Positions 26,359-34,014 of a DNA stretch of 64,000 bases are shown here, in pieces (within the stretch, counting starts at the first letter, position 1; each line of letters begins with the position of its first letter). This stretch comes from Lachnospiraceae bacterium (GTDB lineage Bacteria; Bacillota; Clostridia; Lachnospirales; Lachnospiraceae), in the NCBI GenBank assembly GCA_021202075.1, contig JAJQDT010000173.1:33741-97740 (forward strand), written 5' to 3'. Below the pieces are notes generated by a model that made no database searches, was not told the DNA's origin, and saw only the letters and a program-made list of their open reading frames with translations. The position numbers and the translations under genes were made by a program.

Positions 26359-26457
26359 ATGCTCACCATCAGTGATCTAATTGCAGTTCTTAGTCTCTGC
26401 ATGACCTCATTTGGTCTTGGTTACTCGATCGGTAAGAGTAGCAAGGCAGAAAAATAA
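26359..26457 (+). CDS. Small hydrophobic peptide, type I toxin-like (holin-like)
   Basis: 32 residues: an acidic-to-neutral start MLTISD, one membrane-spanning stretch (about residues 4-25, LIAVLSLCMTSFGLGYSIG) and a basic tail KSSKAEK. AAAGGAGG lies 8 nt before the ATG. Short single-helix peptides with a charged C-terminus are typical of Firmicute type I toxins and holin-like toxins. The long structured leader (26243-26358; CAGGAA/TTCCTG and TCCTGA/TCAGGA stems, the latter abutting the Shine-Dalgarno), the convergent promoter downstream and the terminator hairpin overlapping the stop codon all fit a toxin/antisense pair. The family name is inference; no homology search was possible. Confidence 0.75.
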   Translation: MLTISDLIAVLSLCMTSFGLGYSIGKSSKAEK

Positions 26458-26490
26458 CCGCCCCAGTCCAGCAAACTTAGCGGTTATTTT
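26451..26490. terminator. Bidirectional terminator hairpin shared by toxin and antisense RNAs
   Basis: Perfect 11-bp stem AAAATAACCGC / GCGGTTATTTT with an 18-nt loop. The stem includes the toxin stop codon (26455-26457). The T-runs are four on the plus strand and five on the minus strand, so termination toward the toxin end may be incomplete. Confidence 0.75.
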
Positions 26491-26506
26491 CAACATTATA
26501 TAAACT

Positions 26507-26531
26507 GGACTAACCGTCTATCGGTAGCACC
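26507..26531 (-). repeat. Right inverted repeat of the toxin locus
   Basis: GGACTAACCG then TCTATC then GGTAGCACC on the plus strand, the inverted counterpart of 26243-26282. I see no obvious target-site duplication flanking the two ends, so a MITE-like origin is not demonstrated. Confidence 0.75.
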
Positions 26532-26547
26532 TCTTTCTTTAAAAAAG

Positions 26548-26576
26548 ATAATAGCATGCCATCCCACTTATGTCAA
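26548..26576 (-). promoter_or_regulatory. Promoter of the antisense RNA
   Basis: TTGACA, 17 nt, TATTAT on the minus strand: a perfect -35 and one mismatch in the -10. It faces the toxin gene, with a predicted start near 26541. It is stronger on paper than most gene promoters in the window, as expected for an abundant antisense RNA. Confidence 0.8.
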
Positions 26577-26672
26577 TTGCTAATTTATATTCTTATAAAA
26601 TTTCTATTCTGAAATTCTTCAAATCTGATTTTTCGACTACTCGAATATTGGAAACAGCATTCATCGTTTCAC

Positions 26673-29621
26673 TTACTTCTCCCACCGGTTTTTCAGCTTG
26701 CTCTGCATTCTGTACAGCGTATTGAGCGCGTCCATCGGCGTCATGTTCGGCACGTCCAGCTCCTGCAATTCCTTCAGAATATCCGCGTCGGTTGCGGCTT
26801 CAAGCATTGTCATCTGCCCAAGTTCGACCGGTTCAGGCTTTTTCACATGTGCCTTTTTCGGCTTTTGATACCTGACGGAAGGACTATCCTGATCTCCGGC
26901 AGATTTCCTCTCATCCTTCCTATCATCTGATTCGATACCGGCCGTAACGCCGTCAGCCTTGTCTTTCGGCAGGCAGATGCGCTGAACTGCGATATCCGCG
27001 TTTGAGAGCTCCTCGGCCAGCTCCTTCGCGCGGTCGGTGACACTGGACGGCACACCGGCAAGGCGGGCTACCTGGATCCCGTAGCTTTTGTCCGCGCCGC
27101 CAGGAATGATTTTCCGCAGGAAAACAATATCGTCTCCCTGCTCCTTGACCGCGATGCAATAATTATTCACACCAGCAAGCCGTCCCTCCAGTTCGGTCAG
27201 CTCATGGTAATGGGTCGCGAACAGGGTCTTCGCGCCGAGCAGCTTCGGATTGCTGATGTGCTCGACCACCGCCCAGGCGATGCTCAGGCCGTCAAACGTG
27301 CTGGTGCCGCGCCCAATCTCGTCGAGAATCAGCAGGCTGTTCTTTGTCGCATTGCGCAGGATATTTGCGACCTCTGTCATTTCCACCATAAAGGTACTCT
27401 GGCCGCTGGCGAGGTCATCCGATGCGCCGACCCTGGTAAAAATACGGTCAACCAGTCCGATTTTCGCGCTTGCGGCCGGTACGAAGCTTCCAATCTGCGC
27501 GAGCAGGACAATCAGAGCGCTCTGGCGCATATACGTCGACTTTCCGGCCATGTTTGGTCCGGTAATGATGGAAATCCGGTTTTTCCCATTGTCAAGACAG
27601 GTGTCATTCGGGATAAACATATCATTCGGAATCATTTTTTCCACGACCGGATGACGTCCGTTTTTAATCTCAATAACGCCGCGCTCATTGATAACCGGGC
27701 GGACATAATTCCCCCGCTCGGCGACCAGTGCAAGTGAGGCAAACACGTCCAGTCCGGCGATGGCCTGCGCGGTCTTCTGAATCCGCTCAATCTGCTCTGC
27801 CACCATGGAGCGAACCTCGACATAAAGCGAGTACTCCAGCGAGACCAGCCGGTCCTCCGCGCCGAGGATCGTGTCCTCCAGCTCCTTTAATTCCGGCGTG
27901 ATGTAGCGCTCCGCATTCGTGAGTGTCTGCTTGCGCATATAATAATCCGGAACCATATCCTTAAACGAATTGGTAACCTCGAGATAATAGCCGAATACCT
28001 TATTGAATTTGACTCTCAGATTCTTAATGCCAGTCTTTTCCCGCTCTTCGGCCTCCAGCTTCGCCAGCCAGCTCTTGCCGTCATTCTTTGCGCTGCGCAG
28101 CCGGTCAACCTCCTCATTATAGCCATCCTTGATGATTCCGCCCTCACGGATAATAATCGGCGGGTCATCAATAATCGCACGCTCAATCAGGTCGTGCATA
28201 TCGGTCAGCTCGTCGATTTCCTCCTCCAACTGTTTCAAAAGCGGCGAAGCCAGACTTTTCATAACGTATTTGATCGGAGGCAGCATCGCAAGAGAGGTCT
28301 TAAAAGCAATCATATCGCGCGGGTTTGCGCTCTGATAGCTGATGCGGCTGATCAGGCGCTCCAGATCATAGATCGGATTCAGATACTCACGAAGCTCCTC
28401 GCGCGTAATCGCGTTATCCTTCAGTTCCCCGACCGCATCCAGACGGGCATTGATCGCATCCTTCTCAATCAGCGGCTGCTCCACATATTTGCGCATCAGT
28501 CGGGCTCCCATCGCCGTTTTCGTCTTATCCAGCACCCACAAAAGCGAGCCGCGCTTCTTTTTCTCACGCAGCGTTTCACACAGCTCCAGATTTCGCCGCG
28601 TCGAACTGTCAAGCACCATATATTTGCCAATCGAATACGGCACCAGCCGCGTCACGTTCGCGATGGAGGTCTTCTGCGTCTCCATCAGATACTTTAAAAG
28701 CGCACCTGCCGCAATCACGCCGCAGTCATAATCTGCCAGTCCGAGCCCTTCAAGCGCAGACACATGAAAATGCTCCATCAGGACCTTGCTGCACATCTCG
28801 TCGTCAAAATACCAGGAATCCAGAGAAAACACAGTAATGCCAAGCCTCTCCCGCATATCTTCCAGGTCGATGCCGCTCATATAAAAAGACTGGTTGCACA
28901 CCAGCTCCGACGGAGAAAACTTCACAATCTCATCAAACAGACGACGTTCCCCCTCGATCTCCGTCATCAGAAATTCACCGGTCGAAATATCCGCCACCGC
29001 CACTCCATAACGGTCCGTAATGGAAGAAGGCTTCCCCAGGGTCTCAATCTTTCGGTTATCCCATATGGATGTCTGTGCGTTCTCTACCTGGGCTTTCTCT
29101 GTCAGCGCGTTCTCTGCCTGATTTTTCTCCGCATGAGTTTTCTCCCGACGAGCGTTGGCCTCGCTTCCACCATCCGAACCACCGCGCGACTGACTGACCC
29201 GCACCACGCACATCAGATAATTATTCCGCGTCTCATCCAGCGCCTGCGCATCCAGGTTCGTCCCCGGCGTCACGATACGGATGACTTCCCTTTTTACCAG
29301 GCCTTTCGCCAGCTTCGGATCCTCCATCTGCTCACCGATCGCGACCTTATAGCCCTTCGAAACCAGCTTGTTCAGATAGCCATCCACCGCGTGATAGGGG
29401 ACTCCGCACATCGGCGCGCGCTCCGCCATCCCGCAGTCCTTCCCGGTCAACGTCAGCTCCAGCTCCTTTGACGCAATCTTTGCGTCGTCAAAAAACATCT
29501 CATAAAAATCGCCCAGGCGATAAAAGAGAATGCAATCCTGATAATCCAGCTTCGTCTGCAGATACTGCTGCATCATCGGGGTCAGCTGCGGCATCAGCTC
29601 CCGTATCTTCTCTTCCGTCAT
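26673..29621 (-). CDS. mutS: DNA mismatch repair ATPase MutS with a pentapeptide-repeat insertion
   Basis: 982 residues against the usual 850-900. The mismatch-binding domain is at the N-terminus (FYRLGDFYEMFFDDA carries the Phe-x-Glu mismatch-reading motif). The connector, lever, clamp and ATPase domains follow, with Walker A TGPNMAGKSTYMRQ, SLLILDEIGRGTSTFDG and ATHYHELTEL. Between the first two domains (about residues 150-200) is a hydrophilic insertion containing EKTHA EKNQA ENALT EKAQV ENAQT, five 15-bp DNA units. The C-terminal linker is also long and charged. GAGAGG lies about 10 nt before the ATG. It is separated from mutL by the toxin-like locus. Confidence 0.96.
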   Translation of the reverse strand: MTEEKIRELMPQLTPMMQQYLQTKLDYQDCILFYRLGDFYEMFFDDAKIASKELELTLTGKDCGMAERAPMCGVPYHAVDGYLNKLVSKGYKVAIGEQMEDPKLAKGLVKREVIRIVTPGTNLDAQALDETRNNYLMCVVRVSQSRGGSDGGSEANARREKTHAEKNQAENALTEKAQVENAQTSIWDNRKIETLGKPSSITDRYGVAVADISTGEFLMTEIEGERRLFDEIVKFSPSELVCNQSFYMSGIDLEDMRERLGITVFSLDSWYFDDEMCSKVLMEHFHVSALEGLGLADYDCGVIAAGALLKYLMETQKTSIANVTRLVPYSIGKYMVLDSSTRRNLELCETLREKKKRGSLLWVLDKTKTAMGARLMRKYVEQPLIEKDAINARLDAVGELKDNAITREELREYLNPIYDLERLISRISYQSANPRDMIAFKTSLAMLPPIKYVMKSLASPLLKQLEEEIDELTDMHDLIERAIIDDPPIIIREGGIIKDGYNEEVDRLRSAKNDGKSWLAKLEAEEREKTGIKNLRVKFNKVFGYYLEVTNSFKDMVPDYYMRKQTLTNAERYITPELKELEDTILGAEDRLVSLEYSLYVEVRSMVAEQIERIQKTAQAIAGLDVFASLALVAERGNYVRPVINERGVIEIKNGRHPVVEKMIPNDMFIPNDTCLDNGKNRISIITGPNMAGKSTYMRQSALIVLLAQIGSFVPAASAKIGLVDRIFTRVGASDDLASGQSTFMVEMTEVANILRNATKNSLLILDEIGRGTSTFDGLSIAWAVVEHISNPKLLGAKTLFATHYHELTELEGRLAGVNNYCIAVKEQGDDIVFLRKIIPGGADKSYGIQVARLAGVPSSVTDRAKELAEELSNADIAVQRICLPKDKADGVTAGIESDDRKDERKSAGDQDSPSVRYQKPKKAHVKKPEPVELGQMTMLEAATDADILKELQELDVPNMTPMDALNTLYRMQSKLKNRWEK
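29070..29144 (-). repeat. In-frame 15-bp tandem array inside mutS, five units
   Basis: Five contiguous 15-bp units, each beginning GAGAA on the coding strand (for example GAGAAAACTCATGCG, GAGAAAAATCAGGCA). They encode five related pentapeptides at about residues 160-184. The period equals that of the intergenic array at 22510-22602 and the yqfD array at 44659-44748. Confidence 0.85.
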
Positions 29622-29685
29622 GAAGTCTTATCCTCTCGTTTCTGTCGTCACATAAAATAAAAATAATCATAAGAATCCACGCGGT

Positions 29686-29714
29686 ATCATAGCATTTTTT
29701 TGCGTTTGTTTCAA
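29686..29714 (-). promoter_or_regulatory. Promoter of mutS
   Basis: TTGAAA, 17 nt ending in TGC, TATGAT on the minus strand. The predicted start near 29679 gives a leader of about 58 nt before the mutS ATG. Confidence 0.7.
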
Positions 29715-29788
29715 GACCCCGGAATTTTTCATCCTATACTATAATAGAATTCCATTGTATTTCGATACCGGAATAGTCAATTGTTCCT

Positions 29789-31186
29789 TCACTTGTACAT
29801 CTCTTCCAGATCTACAAGCTTCACCTCACCGTTTTGTGCAGCCTCCAGCAGCCCTTCCGTGAAACCATTCTTTGAAAAGATGTAGTAATGATACCGGCTG
29901 CCTTTTCCAAATACAGAGGCATAATCCCGGATCAATTCGAGTTCATCCAGACCGATCTTTTCATTTTTGTATTTGCAGGAACCGATGATATATTCCCTGC
30001 CCTCGGCAGGAGTTCCTACAATGTCAATCTGTACCTGTTTTCGCTTCTTCGCATCCGTTCCCCACCACTGCCCGATTTCATTTAAATCAATGGGTAGGCC
30101 GTCTGCATAATAGAGCAGATAATCTCTGCACATCTGTTCGAAGGTGATCCCCATAAAGTCGGGATAATTAACTTTAATACGCTTTTGATACGATTTCCGG
30201 ATTCTTCCGGAGTCGATGGCACTAATATTGGCCGGAACAAAACGATACCAAAAGCGAAAATAACTGTCCGCAAGGAGATAAATCGTTTTTTTTCCAGGTT
30301 TCTCGGTAATCGGTGTTTCTTTTTTTACGATACCCAGATCGATGAGTGTTTTCAGGTAGCTGGTGCAGGCTCCGCTGGTCTCGCCCACTTTGGTCACAAT
30401 CTCATTCAAATGAGATGAGCCTTCCGCGATTGCCCTGATGATCGCATTGTAGACAGCCGGTTCCCGAAGTTCCTGTTTCAGCAGATTTGAAGGCTCCTCG
30501 TAGAGATAACCGGAGCGGTCGAACAGGTTTGTAAGGAGGGCTTCATCGATATCAGATTTAACATTCAGTTTATTGATGTAGTGCGGAATACCACCGGTAA
30601 TGCCGTAAATCAGCGCGTTGTCCATACATGATTTTTCCGGATGGAAAACAGCCGTTTCCTTATAGTCCAACGGTTTTATTTTAAACTGGGCAGTACGGCG
30701 CCCGTATAAGGGGCTTTCCTGGCCGAGCACCTGATTTTCCATAAAGCTCATGGAAGAGCCGCACAGGATCAGGTAAAGCCGGGAGTTATTCCATTTGTGA
30801 TCAATGATATGTTGAAGCATGGCGGAAATAGCCGGTTTTGCCTTCGCAAGATATGGGTACTCATCTATCACAAAGACCATCCGCTTCTCCTGCGATAATG
30901 CAGTTATTTCATTCAAAGCAGCATCGTAATTCTGAAATATCGGCGGCAAAAGAGCATCCGGTCTTTCATAATTCATGATCGCTCTGGACAGAGATTCCAG
31001 ATTTTCCCCTCCGGTAGTATTTAAAGCCGAGAAAAATATGGTTGGCTTATCCTTGCAGAATTCATTGATCAATGCAGTTTTTCCTACACGGCGTCTACCA
31101 TAGATAATAATGCACTCGAATTCACCATCTTCATATCTGGCGTTCATTTTTCGGAGTTCTTCTTCGCGGCAATAGAAAGTATCCAT
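29789..31186 (-). CDS. AAA-type ATPase with C-terminal DUF234 (ATPase_2 family)
   Basis: 465 residues from the ATG at 31186 (GAGGTGAG 5 nt upstream). The N-terminal ATPase has Walker A IIYGRRRVGKTALINEF (near residue 30) and Walker B RMVFVIDEYPYL (near 105), then a sensor-like LILCGSSMSFM. A winged-helix part (about 240-300; VTKVGETSGACTSYLKTL) and a DUF234-like nuclease-fold region (DIVGTPAEGREYIIGSCKYKNEKIG, with D, E and K in restriction-like spacing) follow. Such proteins are widespread in Archaea and patchy in gut bacteria, often accessory. The biological role is unknown. It stands alone between mutS and the rhomboid gene, in a locally AT-rich patch. Confidence 0.85.
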   Translation of the reverse strand: MDTFYCREEELRKMNARYEDGEFECIIIYGRRRVGKTALINEFCKDKPTIFFSALNTTGGENLESLSRAIMNYERPDALLPPIFQNYDAALNEITALSQEKRMVFVIDEYPYLAKAKPAISAMLQHIIDHKWNNSRLYLILCGSSMSFMENQVLGQESPLYGRRTAQFKIKPLDYKETAVFHPEKSCMDNALIYGITGGIPHYINKLNVKSDIDEALLTNLFDRSGYLYEEPSNLLKQELREPAVYNAIIRAIAEGSSHLNEIVTKVGETSGACTSYLKTLIDLGIVKKETPITEKPGKKTIYLLADSYFRFWYRFVPANISAIDSGRIRKSYQKRIKVNYPDFMGITFEQMCRDYLLYYADGLPIDLNEIGQWWGTDAKKRKQVQIDIVGTPAEGREYIIGSCKYKNEKIGLDELELIRDYASVFGKGSRYHYYIFSKNGFTEGLLEAAQNGEVKLVDLEEMYK

Positions 31187-31564
31187 ACGACTCACCTCAA
31201 TTTACATAATTTAAATAAAGTTTATTACAATTATGTTTATTGAGATTATAGTAAATCATACAGAATGGAATGTCAATATAAAAAATCACCCTGGCAATTG
31301 CACTTCTCTGATTTCATCAGCACAAATCGCTTACCTATATGGCATCGGGAAAACACAAATTTATGATATTTTGTATCCATTGACTTTTCACCCGCCTAAA
31401 TATAGAATTAGCCGTATGATTCATGAATATAAAATCATCCTGTGATTCATGAACATACTCATGACAGGATTCGAACAGCGAAAGCATCCTGACAGTACAG
31501 ACTGTGAGTGGAGGATTTCATTACTATTTGTGCCGCCGACCAGGCGACGGAATGGAGGATTTTT
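31187..31564. other. AT-rich gene-free stretch between ATPase and rhomboid genes
   Basis: This 378-bp region is more AT-rich than its neighbours. It holds a direct repeat TGATTCATGAA (about 31418 and 31443) and a hairpin ATCCTGT/ACAGGAT enclosing CATGA/TCATG (31437-31470). A plus-strand frame (31233-31445) has a C-terminal part resembling a helix-turn-helix of the excisionase kind (SSAQIAYLYGIGKTQIYDIL). It has no ribosome binding site and I do not call it a gene. Confidence 0.5.
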
Positions 31565-32161
31565 ATGAAGATCATGCAGCAAATCCAGAGCTTTCTACAG
31601 ATGATTGAATTTGACTCGCCGGTGATTCTGACGTTTGCGCTGGTTTCGTTTGCCGCGCTGATTCTAAATACCATCTCACGCGGAGGCGCGAACCGGCTGT
31701 TTTTCAGTGTCTATCGGTCTTCCCTGCTGAGTCCGCTCACCTATATGCGGTTTTTTACGCACGTGCTGGGGCATGGCAGCCTCAGTCACTATGTCGGGAA
31801 TATGATGATTTTTCTGCTGCTTGGTCCTTCCGTGGAAGCAAATTATGGCAGCAATTCACTGATGTTCATGATTGCTGCCACTGCTCTGGTCACCGGACTG
31901 GTGCACTTTATTTTCTTTCCGCGTTCCTCCCTTCGGGGAGCGAGCGGGATTGTGTATATGCTGATTACACTCTCCTCCATGGTGAATTTCTCAGAGGGGA
32001 AAATCCCGCTTACATTCCTTCTGGTAGTGTTTCTGTACCTTGGAAAAGAGATATACGGCGCTATTTTTCATGCGGATAACGTATCACAGCTGACGCATAT
32101 CATCGGAGCGGTGATGGGGATTTTGTTCGTGCTGTATTACCAGGGGATGCTTGCGCTCTGA
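31565..32161 (+). CDS. Rhomboid family intramembrane serine protease
   Basis: 198 residues from the ATG at 31565 (GGAGG 6 nt upstream). About six membrane helices. Catalytic elements are present: LRGASGIVYML supplies the GxSG serine, and SQLTHIIGAVMGIL near the C-terminus supplies the catalytic His in a TM helix with the following G-x-x-x-G. HYVGNMMIFLLLGPSVE carries the conserved Asn of the oxyanion region (usually H-x-x-x-N). It cleaves transmembrane substrates within the membrane; the substrates are unknown. It is one of three plus-strand genes here and is convergent with miaB. No clear terminator was seen. Confidence 0.87.
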   Translation: MKIMQQIQSFLQMIEFDSPVILTFALVSFAALILNTISRGGANRLFFSVYRSSLLSPLTYMRFFTHVLGHGSLSHYVGNMMIFLLLGPSVEANYGSNSLMFMIAATALVTGLVHFIFFPRSSLRGASGIVYMLITLSSMVNFSEGKIPLTFLLVVFLYLGKEIYGAIFHADNVSQLTHIIGAVMGILFVLYYQGMLAL

Positions 32162-32334
32162 CACGGACTTTTTCAGGCCTGACCGGGGTATTTATAATCC
32201 AGGCCGACAGGCATCCGTTTCTCTGGCATGCATACCCCAGACGTAAAACTGCAATGCTAACCTGTCATATTACAAAAGTCTGAAATGAAGCGATAGCAGT
32301 CTGGTTCATGGAAAAATGAAACGTGAAAGCATAA

Positions 32335-33894
32335 TTAACTCTTAATTTCCCCCATGTAATAAAACCCCTTGCATTCAGCCAGGTGTACATTGACGATGCT
32401 CCCAATCAGCTCCTGTGTGCCGGGGAAATGCACGAGCAGGTTGTTGGAGAGGCGTCCGGTCACGAGGGTACTGTCGTGGTCATTTACAGACTCGACAAGC
32501 ACCGGCAGGGTCTGGCCTTCCACGCGCTTCGACATCTCCTGGGAGATGGTCTGCACGAGAGTCAGCAGGCGATTGAACCGGTCCTTGACGACATCATCCG
32601 GCACCTGGTTTTCCATCGCGGCGGCGGGAGTGCCGGTCCGCCTGGAATAGATGAAGGTGAAGGCGCTGTCGTAGCGCACCTGACGTACAACGTCCAGTGT
32701 TTCCTGAAAGTCTTCCTCGGTCTCGCCCGGAAAACCGACGATGATATCAGTTGTGATGGAGAGGTCGGGTATCTCGCGGCGCAGCCTGGCGGCCAGAGCC
32801 AGATATTGTTCCTTTGTATATCGCCGGTTCATTTTTTTCAAAATGCGGCTGCTGCCGGACTGCAGCGGCAGATGGAGATGGCGGCATACCTTTTTTGAGT
32901 GCTTCATGGCGTCAATCAGCTCGTCCGAGAGATCCTTCGGGTGAGAAGTCATAAAACGGACGCGCTCAATGCCGGGCACCTGTTCGACCATCTCAAGAAG
33001 CTCGGCGAACGAGATCGGGTCGTCCAGTGTCTTCCCATAGGAATTGACGTTCTGACCGAGCAGCATGACTTCGATCACGCCATCCTTTGCCAGCCGCTCC
33101 ACTTCGCAGAGGATATCCTCGGGGCGGCGGCTCCGCTCCCGGCCGCGCACATATGGCACGATACAGTAGGTGCAGAAATTGTTGCAGCCGTACATGATAT
33201 TGACACCGCTCTTGAAGGAATAGGTGCGGTCAGCCGGGAGATCCTCCACGATTTTGTCGGTTCCCTCCCAGATATCAATAATCATATTTGTCTTTACCTG
33301 TGACAAACTCGATGAATTGATTTCACCCGTAGAATTTGTCTGGCCATCCTGTGCCGCATTGATCTGCTCATTCATCCTCTGTCCGTCCAGCACCTGGTAA
33401 AGCAGCTCCGCAAATTTAAAAATATTGTGTGTGCCGAAGATCAGATTGACAAAACGGTAGCTTTTTTTCAGCTTCTCCACGACCTCCGGCTCCTGCATCA
33501 TGCAACCGCACAGGCCGATGATCATGCGCGGATTCTTTTTTTTCAGGCTCGACAGATAGCCCAGGTGCCCATAGACCTTCAGGTTCGCGTTTTCACGGAC
33601 CGTACAGGTATTGTAGATGACGAAATCCGCCTCCTCGCTGTCCGTCATCTGATAGCCGATCCCGTCCAGAATGCCGCGCAGCTTCTCAGAGTCCTTCGCG
33701 TTCATCTGGCAGCCGAAGGTCGTCACATTTGCAAGCAGCGGCCTTCCCAGCTCCAGCTCGCGCTCTTTTATCATCTCGCGGCATTTCACGATAAAATAAT
33801 ATTGACGTTCCGGCTCAGCAACAGGCGGCTCTGCTGCCGGGATATCGTATAAAACAGCTGTATCTGAATTTGCAAAATCTTTTTCCCCAGACAT
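32335..33894 (-). CDS. miaB: tRNA-2-methylthio-N6-dimethylallyladenosine synthase MiaB
   Basis: 519 residues. An N-terminal UPF0004 domain with three Fe-S cysteines (TFGCQMNAKDSEKL, IYNTCTVRENAN, IGLCGCMMQEP) is followed by the radical-SAM domain with YGCNNFCTYCIVPYVRGRE. The C-terminal TRAM domain (TLPVLVESV to FPGTQELIGSIVNVHLAE) completes it. MiaB adds the methylthio group to the base modified by MiaA. There is a roughly 50-residue extension before the usual start and a Ser/Asn/Gln-rich insert (about 33255-33400) between the first two domains. The ribosome binding site is weak, so the exact start is uncertain. Confidence 0.96.
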   Translation of the reverse strand: MSGEKDFANSDTAVLYDIPAAEPPVAEPERQYYFIVKCREMIKERELELGRPLLANVTTFGCQMNAKDSEKLRGILDGIGYQMTDSEEADFVIYNTCTVRENANLKVYGHLGYLSSLKKKNPRMIIGLCGCMMQEPEVVEKLKKSYRFVNLIFGTHNIFKFAELLYQVLDGQRMNEQINAAQDGQTNSTGEINSSSLSQVKTNMIIDIWEGTDKIVEDLPADRTYSFKSGVNIMYGCNNFCTYCIVPYVRGRERSRRPEDILCEVERLAKDGVIEVMLLGQNVNSYGKTLDDPISFAELLEMVEQVPGIERVRFMTSHPKDLSDELIDAMKHSKKVCRHLHLPLQSGSSRILKKMNRRYTKEQYLALAARLRREIPDLSITTDIIVGFPGETEEDFQETLDVVRQVRYDSAFTFIYSRRTGTPAAAMENQVPDDVVKDRFNRLLTLVQTISQEMSKRVEGQTLPVLVESVNDHDSTLVTGRLSNNLLVHFPGTQELIGSIVNVHLAECKGFYYMGEIKS

Positions 33895-34014
33895 ATAAAA
33901 AATACCGGAATCAGACAGACTTTAAATTGAACGCCGCACCTGTATTCCGTTTTCCTTTCGCTTTTGATATTTCATGAGTATTATAATGAATCTGTTTTTT
34001 ACAGATCAGCCACT

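Larger units (their letters stand above)
26448..26541 (-). ncRNA. Predicted antisense RNA of the toxin locus
   Basis: Inferred transcript of about 94 nt on the minus strand, from the promoter at 26548-26576 to the hairpin at 26451-26490, which ends in five T in this direction. It overlaps the 3' end of the toxin mRNA. Its hairpin loop is complementary to that of the toxin transcript, and its 5' part repeats the toxin RNA 5' sequence (GGTGCTACC ... CGGTTAGTCC). AGTCCAG near its 5' end can also pair with CTGGACT in its own hairpin loop. Existence and exact ends are predictions. Confidence 0.6.

Noticed and set aside
26243..26531. Toxin locus as a proven MITE
   Set aside because: The inverted repeats look terminal, but no target-site duplication or transposase relation is visible, and the repeats coincide with predicted RNA 5' ends, which gives a functional explanation.
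31464..31500. tRNA-like TTCGAA segment
   Set aside because: The flanking bases do not form T, acceptor or anticodon stems; it is part of a local hairpin.
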